From Chloroflexota bacterium (GTDB lineage: Bacteria; Chloroflexota; Anaerolineae; Anaerolineales; UBA4823), in the NCBI GenBank assembly GCA_012798185.1, contig JAAZNS010000380.1:1-10797 (forward strand): 10,797 nt of DNA, given 5' to 3'. Positions within the stretch are counted from its first letter, which is position 1, and every line of letters begins with the position of its first letter. Of the stretch, positions 6,550 through 10,797 are shown one piece after another. Under the pieces are notes generated by a model. That model ran no database searches. It saw only the letters and a list, made by a program, of their open reading frames with translations, and was not told the DNA's origin. The position numbers were made by a program, and so were the translations under genes.

Positions 6550-7526
6550 GAGATCCTATCCTACGCATCGAAGATCTCCATATCGAATTCCGCACTTCAC
6601 GCGGGGTGATCCATGCATTGCAGGGTGTCACCTTCGATGTCATGCCTGGTGAAATATTTGGTGTGGTTGGCGAAACAGGCTGCGGGAAGACGATTACCGG
6701 GCTTTCTGTGTTACGCCTTTTACCAAGGTCGGCGCGTATTACTCAAGGCAATATTCGATTTGAGGGGGTGGATTTATTGAAGATTTCACAGCGGGAAATG
6801 CGCAGCATTCGCGGAGGAAAAATCAGCATCATTTTTCAAGATCCTTCTACATCGATGAATCCTTTATTTACAATTGGATTCCAAATGAACAAAGTAATTC
6901 GCGAGCACCTGAAATTTTCCCGTGAAAAAGCCAGGGAACGAGCGCTGACGATGCTTGCCGCAACCGGATTGCCAGACGTGGAACGGATATATGATTCATA
7001 CCCTCATCAACTTTCTGGTGGAATGCTGCAGCGGGCGATGATTGCATTAGCTTTGTCTTGTGAACATTCCTTGCTGATCGCCGACGAACCAACAACCGCC
7101 CTCGATGTAACCATTCAATCGCAGATATTACAATTAATGAGAGAATTGCAGCAAAAACTGGGGGTTGCCATGATATTGATTACACATAATTTAGGTGTAG
7201 TGGCTAATATGTGCGACAGGCTGGTCGTGCTTTATGCCGGACGGGTAGTGGAAATTGGTGAAAGCAGAAGTATATTTGAAAATCCGCAGCATCCTTACAC
7301 CCGAGGATTAATGAGCGCCATTCCCGCACCTGGAAGCCGTGGAAACAGGCTGTCTGCCATCCCGGGAAATGTCCCAATTGATCCAGGTGCCTTGAAAGGT
7401 TGTGTTTTTGCGCCGCGCTGTGCTTTCGTAATGCCGCGTTGCCTTAAAGAATCCCCCGTCATGTTCCATTTATCTAAGGATCATGCGAGTACCTGTTTCC
7501 TCGCAGAAAGGGGGGATCTATTTTAA
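6546..7526 (+). CDS. ABC importer ATPase, DppD/OppD type
   Basis: First of two nucleotide-binding subunits on the cytoplasmic face, 326 residues. Walker A is GETGCGKT at 42-49, the Q-loop glutamine is Q98 (IIFQDPSTSMNP), the ABC signature LSGGM is at 156-160, Walker B LLIADE at 176-181 with the catalytic glutamate E181, and the switch histidine is H214. All catalytic residues are present. The C-terminal oligopeptide-transport extension starts at the NPQHPYTRGLMSAIP pattern (about 246-260) and carries cysteines 286, 292, 299 and 317. This C-x5-C-x6-C-x17-C pattern recurs at the same spacing in the partner ATPase; related Opp ATPases hold an iron-sulfur cluster there. The start overlaps the preceding gene by four bases, and the gene ends in TAATG, sharing one base with the next. 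Confidence 0.95.
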   Translation: MRDPILRIEDLHIEFRTSRGVIHALQGVTFDVMPGEIFGVVGETGCGKTITGLSVLRLLPRSARITQGNIRFEGVDLLKISQREMRSIRGGKISIIFQDPSTSMNPLFTIGFQMNKVIREHLKFSREKARERALTMLAATGLPDVERIYDSYPHQLSGGMLQRAMIALALSCEHSLLIADEPTTALDVTIQSQILQLMRELQQKLGVAMILITHNLGVVANMCDRLVVLYAGRVVEIGESRSIFENPQHPYTRGLMSAIPAPGSRGNRLSAIPGNVPIDPGALKGCVFAPRCAFVMPRCLKESPVMFHLSKDHASTCFLAERGDLF

Positions 7527-8497
7527 TGCCCAATCCAATAATCGTAGCAAAAGATATCGTTAAAGAGTTTCAGCTCCCTGGAGGGTGGCTTTCGAGAAAA
7601 AAGCATTCTATACGGGCGGTGGACCAAGTAAGTTTTGATGTCAGCCGGGGAGAAGTATTTGGGTTAGTGGGCGAATCGGGCTGCGGGAAGAGTACGCTTG
7701 GTTTAATGTTGTTGAGATTGCTGGATATCACTTCGGGCAGTCTATTCTTCAATAGTATTGACCTAACCAGGTTAACCAGTGCAGAACTGCGACAGTTAAG
7801 GCGGCAAATGCAGATTGTCTTCCAAAATCCTAATTCATCGCTAAGCCCTCGCCTGAAAGTACTAGATATTGTGGCTGAGCCGTTGCGCACACATCACATT
7901 GCGCCGGAGAAGCAAATGCGTGAACAGGTATTGTTGTTGCTTGATCAGGTTGGCTTGGGAAAACAACATCTAGATCGTTTTCCTCATGAAATGTCGGGTG
8001 GGCAATACCAGCGAGTGGCAATTGCCAGAGCGCTTGCCTTAAACCCAAGCCTGATTGTGTTGGATGAACCAACTTCTGCATTGGATGTTTCGGTACAGGC
8101 GCAAATTATAAATCTCCTGGTTGATTTACAGCAAAAACTGAATTTAACCTTTATATTTATTTCTCACGATTTGAATGTCGTACAGCATATTTCAGACCGG
8201 ATCGGTGTGATGTATCTGGGAAAATTGGTGGAAATTGGTAAAAGCGAAGAGGTTTTTATGCAGCCCCTACATCCATACACAAAAGCTCTTTTGGCATCGA
8301 TTCCACAGCCAAAAATTGGGAAAGATAAGGAATTAAAAACATTGAAAGGACAAATACCCAGTGTAGCTAATCCGCCGTCGGGCTGCCGGTTTCATACCCG
8401 CTGCCCGTCAGTGATTTCTAAGTGTAAGCTATCGGAACCCGAACTTATTGCTGTTAGTATAGATCGTTTTGTTGCTTGCCACTTGGTGGTGGAGTAA
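7526..8497 (+). CDS. ABC importer ATPase, DppF/OppF type
   Basis: Second nucleotide-binding subunit, 323 residues, expected to form a heterodimer with the upstream ATPase. Walker A is GESGCGKS at 49-56, the Q-loop glutamine is Q100 (IVFQNPNSSLSPR), the signature is MSGGQ at 156-160, Walker B is LIVLDE at 176-181 with E181, and the switch histidine is H214. All are intact. A Lys/Arg-bearing N-terminal insert (about 19-30, GGWLSRKKHSIR) is usual for the OppF branch. The C-terminal extension begins at PLHPYTKALLASIP and has cysteines 287, 293, 300 and 318 with spacing identical to the partner. The ATG overlaps the previous stop by one base and is served by GGGGGAT inside the preceding coding end. 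The next gene begins 24 bases after the stop. Confidence 0.95.
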   Translation: MPNPIIVAKDIVKEFQLPGGWLSRKKHSIRAVDQVSFDVSRGEVFGLVGESGCGKSTLGLMLLRLLDITSGSLFFNSIDLTRLTSAELRQLRRQMQIVFQNPNSSLSPRLKVLDIVAEPLRTHHIAPEKQMREQVLLLLDQVGLGKQHLDRFPHEMSGGQYQRVAIARALALNPSLIVLDEPTSALDVSVQAQIINLLVDLQQKLNLTFIFISHDLNVVQHISDRIGVMYLGKLVEIGKSEEVFMQPLHPYTKALLASIPQPKIGKDKELKTLKGQIPSVANPPSGCRFHTRCPSVISKCKLSEPELIAVSIDRFVACHLVVE

Positions 8498-8521
8498 AAT
8501 TACTTTGGAGGAATTATCGAT

Positions 8522-9421
8522 ATGTCGCGTTTATTGGGAATTGCTGGTGTACAGATGGAGCCTATTGCTGGAAATGCCTGGGAGACTTTTCGCAAGATCG
8601 AAATGCTGGTGCACGAAATTGGATTGAGCTATCCCTGGGTGCAATTAATTCTTTTTCACGAGCTGGTTGTGCCTGGATTTGCTAAGTTTTATTTACAAGA
8701 ACCTGGTGAGAATGATCTTTTCGAAGCGCAAACAATACCTGGCCCATTGAGTGATGCTTTATGCGATCTAGCGCGTCGAGAAAAGCGCTGGCTGGTTCCC
8801 GGATCGATGTATGAAATCGAAGGCAATTCGAAATATAATACCGCTTTGGTTATATCACCGGAAGGGAAGCTTATCACCAAGTATCGAAAAATGTTCCGCT
8901 GGCTTCCCTATGAAGATGATCTTACACCCGGAGATCAATTATGTGTTTTCGATATCCCAGATGTTGGCAGGCTTGGTTTATGCATTTGTTATGATATGTG
9001 GTACCCCGAGGTGGTGCGCACGTTGATTTGGATGGGGGCGGAAGTTATTTTGCACCCCACCTTTACACCAACATCGGATCGATCGTTGGAATTAATATTA
9101 AGCCAGGCAAATGCGATCATGAATCAGTGTTATTTTATCGATATCAACGGTGTCAATACTTTCGGGGGTGGAAAATCCATTCTGGTCGATCCAGATGGCA
9201 GAGTGCTTCAGCAGGCAGGCGACCACGAGGCGATTCTTACTGAGATTATCGATTTGGACCATGTTACCCGAACCCGTAATTATGGCACGATTGGATTGGC
9301 ACAAACTTTAAAACAATTACGGGAATGTAGTATAAAATTCCCGATTTATGAACAAGGCGTGAAAAATGGTGAGGGATTCAAACAACTTGAGCCGATGAAA
9401 TTACATCGCCGATTATATTGA
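8522..9421 (+). CDS. Carbon-nitrogen hydrolase of the nitrilase superfamily, aliphatic amidase/formamidase-like
   Basis: Cytosolic thiol hydrolase of 299 residues that should cleave an amide (C-N) bond. The Glu-Lys-Cys triad can be placed: E47 in LILFHELVVPG, K123 in KYRKMF and C156 in LCICYDMWYPE. K120 is an alternative lysine but is less well placed. The KYRKMFRWLPYEDDLTPGD stretch resembles the KYRKIIPWCPIEGWYPGG region of bacterial aliphatic amidases and formamidases more than the KxHLF form of plain omega-amidases. The family fold continues through HPTFTPTSDR, AIMNQCYFIDING and a DPDGRVLQ motif. GGAGG ten bases before the ATG supports the start. Lying 24 bases after the second ATPase, it almost certainly shares the transporter transcript. 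An attractive inference is that it acts on the imported solute or its breakdown product. The actual substrate is unknown. Confidence 0.88.
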   Translation: MSRLLGIAGVQMEPIAGNAWETFRKIEMLVHEIGLSYPWVQLILFHELVVPGFAKFYLQEPGENDLFEAQTIPGPLSDALCDLARREKRWLVPGSMYEIEGNSKYNTALVISPEGKLITKYRKMFRWLPYEDDLTPGDQLCVFDIPDVGRLGLCICYDMWYPEVVRTLIWMGAEVILHPTFTPTSDRSLELILSQANAIMNQCYFIDINGVNTFGGGKSILVDPDGRVLQQAGDHEAILTEIIDLDHVTRTRNYGTIGLAQTLKQLRECSIKFPIYEQGVKNGEGFKQLEPMKLHRRLY

Positions 9422-9449
9422 GATAGCTATTAGAGGGGGTTTTTTTTAA

Positions 9450-9478
9450 TTGACAAAATAGAACATATGTGCTATTTA
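9450..9478 (+). promoter_or_regulatory. Promoter of the lytic transglycosylase gene
   Basis: A perfect TTGACA (9450-9455) is followed at 17 bases by TATTTA (9473-9478), itself preceded by TGC as an extended -10. Transcription would begin near 9485, about 35 bases before the ATG. This is the strongest -35 in the window and separates the transglycosylase from the transporter operon as its own unit. Confidence 0.7.
9456..9477. promoter_or_regulatory. 22-base dyad overlapping the transglycosylase promoter, candidate operator
   Basis: AAATAG (9456-9461) and CTATTT (9472-9477) flank the palindrome ACATATGT (9463-9470), with one mismatched pair (A9462/G9471). Ten of eleven base pairs are therefore symmetric. 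The dyad fills the spacer exactly and runs into the -10 hexamer, the classic position for a repressor that blocks RNA polymerase. The regulator is not identifiable; its sequence is unlike the palindrome near the ArsR-like gene. Confidence 0.55.
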
Positions 9479-9519
9479 ATTAACTAGTAAATCAAAATTA
9501 CCCATTTTAGGAGGTTCAG

Positions 9520-10128
9520 ATGGAAAAGGCAGCCAGTTTAGTTTTCCCAGGTGCTATTCTTGGCAGTATCGTAGTTGGTTTTTTGGGTTTTTTCATCACT
9601 GCGGGAGTTTCATACCCTGGAATCGCTTCTTCTCCAGCTGCTGAGAATATTGCTTTTGTTGATGTGAACAATCATAATAGCCGGACGCTTGTTCAATCTC
9701 CGGAAATTAAATGCGAAGTGAGCAGGCAATTTCCCAAGTCTGTCTCGAAGTGGTGCGCGACGATCACCAAATACGCCAAACAATATCATCTGCCGCCCGA
9801 TTTGATCGCTGCTATGGTGTGGCAGGAAAGCGGCGGTAACCCAAAGGCTTATTCGAGCAGCGGGGCGGTAGGTTTGATGCAGATCATGCCCAGCGACGGC
9901 ATTGCTGCCAGTTTCATGTGCAGCGGCGGGGCGTGTTTCGCTAACCGTCCATCCATGGCACAGCTGATGGATCCGGAATTTAATATTAAATACGGCGCCC
10001 GCATGCTGGCGGGATTAGTCAAAAAACACGGCGGATACCGTGAGGCGCTAAAAGCTTATGGCCCTATGGACTCGGGTTATTACTACGCCGATAAAGTTTT
10101 ATCGATTTATAAACGTTATGGAAATTGA
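9520..10128 (+). CDS. Membrane-anchored lytic transglycosylase (SLT family 1 domain)
   Basis: Peptidoglycan-cleaving enzyme of 202 residues acting outside the cytoplasmic membrane. Residues about 8-30 are a hydrophobic signal anchor or signal peptide; ASSPAAEN shortly after could be a cleavage region. The catalytic SLT domain occupies about 78-200. It has the general acid E103 in MVWQESGGNPKAYSSSGAVG, then GLMQIMP at 118-124, and a C-terminal NIKYGARMLAGLVKKHGG and GPMDSGYYYADKVLSIYKRY typical of the family. Four cysteines (65, 79, 134, 139) lie in the exported part and may form two disulfides; C134 and C139 bracket an inserted loop after the GLMQ motif. AGGAGG five bases before the ATG and the promoter at 9450-9478 make it an independent gene. 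It may serve cell-wall remodelling; no secretion or phage genes are nearby. Confidence 0.9.
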   Translation: MEKAASLVFPGAILGSIVVGFLGFFITAGVSYPGIASSPAAENIAFVDVNNHNSRTLVQSPEIKCEVSRQFPKSVSKWCATITKYAKQYHLPPDLIAAMVWQESGGNPKAYSSSGAVGLMQIMPSDGIAASFMCSGGACFANRPSMAQLMDPEFNIKYGARMLAGLVKKHGGYREALKAYGPMDSGYYYADKVLSIYKRYGN

Positions 10129-10272
10129 ATTCAGCTAATTTGGAAATTATCAATCAGGCACAAATCGGAAATATTGATAGGAAACCAGGAAAAGAGAGGT
10201 AAAGTACATAGAAACTGATCACTTAAAACCGATCATCGAAAATTGTAATCTTTTTATTCGGCATGTTCAGAA

Positions 10273-10734
10273 TTATTTGTAGAACACAACACAATGGTCA
10301 ACCAGCCGATCATCTTGATAAACAAATTTACCGGAAAAGAACCCTTCATTATTCAGCCAGGGAAGAAAAATAAGGTCTCCCTCCCATAATGGCAGCGACA
10401 GTAATTTATCATCGTCGATCCATGCCAGATCGCCCTCTCGGGAATTGATCAATTCTCCATTGAACTGCGTGGCAGTAAAAACGAAAGCATACCAATCTTC
10501 ATTGTTTGCGAAAAGGGGAAACGTCAAAATGCCTTTGAGTGTGGGATTGTGGATGATCAAACCTGATTCTTCACGCACTTCACGGATCACGCATTCCTCG
10601 GGGGTTTCTCCGGGCTCCAATTTTCCACCCAGCCCGTTCCACTTCCCCTGGTGCATGTCATTGGCTTTTTTAATGCGGTGGATCATTAGGGTCTTGCCGG
10701 CGTGTTTAATATAGCAAAGTGTGGCGAGTTTCAT
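10273..10734 (-). CDS. Nudix hydrolase, MutT/8-oxo-dGTP diphosphatase-like
   Basis: Cytosolic pyrophosphohydrolase of 153 residues that cleaves nucleoside diphosphates linked to another group, X, with Mg2+. The Nudix box is a perfect fit to Gx5Ex7REUxEExGU at residues 37-59: G37, E43, R51, E52, E55, E56 and G58, the glutamates being metal ligands. KWNGLGGKLEPGE just before and within the box resembles MutT and MTH1-type sanitising enzymes, and the length is typical. Cleaning oxidised dGTP from the pool is the likeliest role but Nudix substrates are hard to predict. The ATG at 10734-10732 lacks a ribosome-binding sequence; a TACAAT lies seven bases upstream, suggesting a leaderless transcript. 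The gene converges with the transglycosylase gene, 144 bases away, and no clear terminator for either is seen between them. Confidence 0.92.
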   Translation of the reverse strand: MKLATLCYIKHAGKTLMIHRIKKANDMHQGKWNGLGGKLEPGETPEECVIREVREESGLIIHNPTLKGILTFPLFANNEDWYAFVFTATQFNGELINSREGDLAWIDDDKLLSLPLWEGDLIFLPWLNNEGFFSGKFVYQDDRLVDHCVVFYK

Positions 10735-10741
10735 GGGGAAA

Positions 10742-10750
10742 ATTGTAACA
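10742..10750 (-). promoter_or_regulatory. Extended -10 for a leaderless Nudix transcript
   Basis: On the minus strand TG-T-TACAAT occupies 10750-10742. Seven bases, TTTCCCC, separate it from the ATG of the Nudix gene, so transcription would begin at the start codon. No strong -35 hexamer is evident. The arrangement repeats that seen before murJ. Confidence 0.45.
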
Positions 10751-10797
10751 CGGGTAGTTATTCTGACTCGCTTATAAGGTGTTTTTTTCGAGAACCC

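Noticed and set aside
7570..8081. Minus-strand frames of about 80-110 codons opposite the second ATPase gene.
   Set aside because: Shadows of a strongly conserved ATPase gene; no ribosome-binding sequence or recognisable protein.
8476..8685. Plus-strand frame overlapping the end of the second ATPase and the start of the amidase.
   Set aside because: The two flanking genes are certain in other frames, and the amidase start has its own GGAGG sequence. The overlapping product resembles nothing.
9431..9448. GAGGGGG followed by eight T residues after the amidase stop, considered as a Rho-independent terminator.
   Set aside because: No complementary C-rich arm is present upstream; ATAGCTAT at 9423-9430 is self-complementary but leaves no loop. 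A T-run alone is not enough.
10129..10272. Search for a bidirectional terminator or small RNA between the transglycosylase and Nudix genes.
   Set aside because: Only a five-base inverted repeat (TGATC and GATCA around 10216-10235) is visible; too weak to call.
1..10797. CRISPR arrays, tRNA or rRNA genes, phage or toxin-antitoxin genes.
   Set aside because: No regularly spaced direct repeats, no cloverleaf-like sequence and no proteins of these systems were found.

Overview
The window reads as bacterial chromosome of moderate G+C (roughly mid-40s percent by eye). It holds a lipid II flippase gene cut by the left edge, a regulator plus a complete peptide/nickel-type (Opp/Dpp) ABC importer with a carbon-nitrogen hydrolase at its end, a small membrane-anchored lytic transglycosylase, and a Nudix hydrolase. 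The binding protein is a lipoprotein with a Pro/Thr/Ala-rich linker. The regulator is a long ArsR-like winged-helix protein. The non-coding DNA carries short inverted-repeat elements with a CTGAGCGAAGCGAA core. Together these suggest a Chloroflexota bacterium, perhaps Anaerolineae. That assignment is an impression, because no rRNA or other taxonomic marker is present.

Layout. (1) Bases 1-1356, minus strand: 5' part of murJ (452 codons, running off the left edge). (2) Bases 1357-1897: a 541-base gap without a gene, holding a MITE-like inverted-repeat element, a decayed relative of it, and the promoter of the regulator followed by a perfect palindrome. (3) Bases 1898-2569: ArsR/HTH_20-type regulator. 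(4) Bases 2750-8497: lipoprotein binding protein, two permeases and two ATPases. The last three transporter genes are almost fused (5-base gap, 4-base overlap, 1-base overlap). A 189-base gap with two hairpins and its own promoter-like sequence separates the binding protein from the permeases. (5) Bases 8522-9421: nitrilase-superfamily amidase, 24 bases after the second ATPase and surely in the same transcript. (6) Bases 9520-10128: lytic transglycosylase with a near-consensus promoter that contains a 22-base dyad. (7) Bases 10273-10734, minus strand: MutT-like Nudix hydrolase.

How the genes fit together. The regulator probably senses something linked to the imported solute. It has a candidate operator just downstream of its own promoter, and a weaker dyad lies inside the promoter of the binding-protein gene. 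The lipoprotein would deliver a peptide or other small amide-bearing solute to the permease pair, driven by two ATPases that share the same four-cysteine C-terminal motif. The cytosolic amidase would then hydrolyse an amide bond in that solute or its product. The substrate cannot be read from sequence. MurJ and the transglycosylase belong to cell-wall metabolism and the Nudix enzyme to nucleotide clean-up; neither is obviously tied to the transporter.

The most notable DNA-level features are the dyad overlapping the transglycosylase promoter, the possible operators of the regulator, and three genes (murJ, the first permease, the Nudix gene) whose start codon lies 6-7 bases after a -10-like hexamer with no Shine-Dalgarno sequence, as expected of leaderless transcripts.
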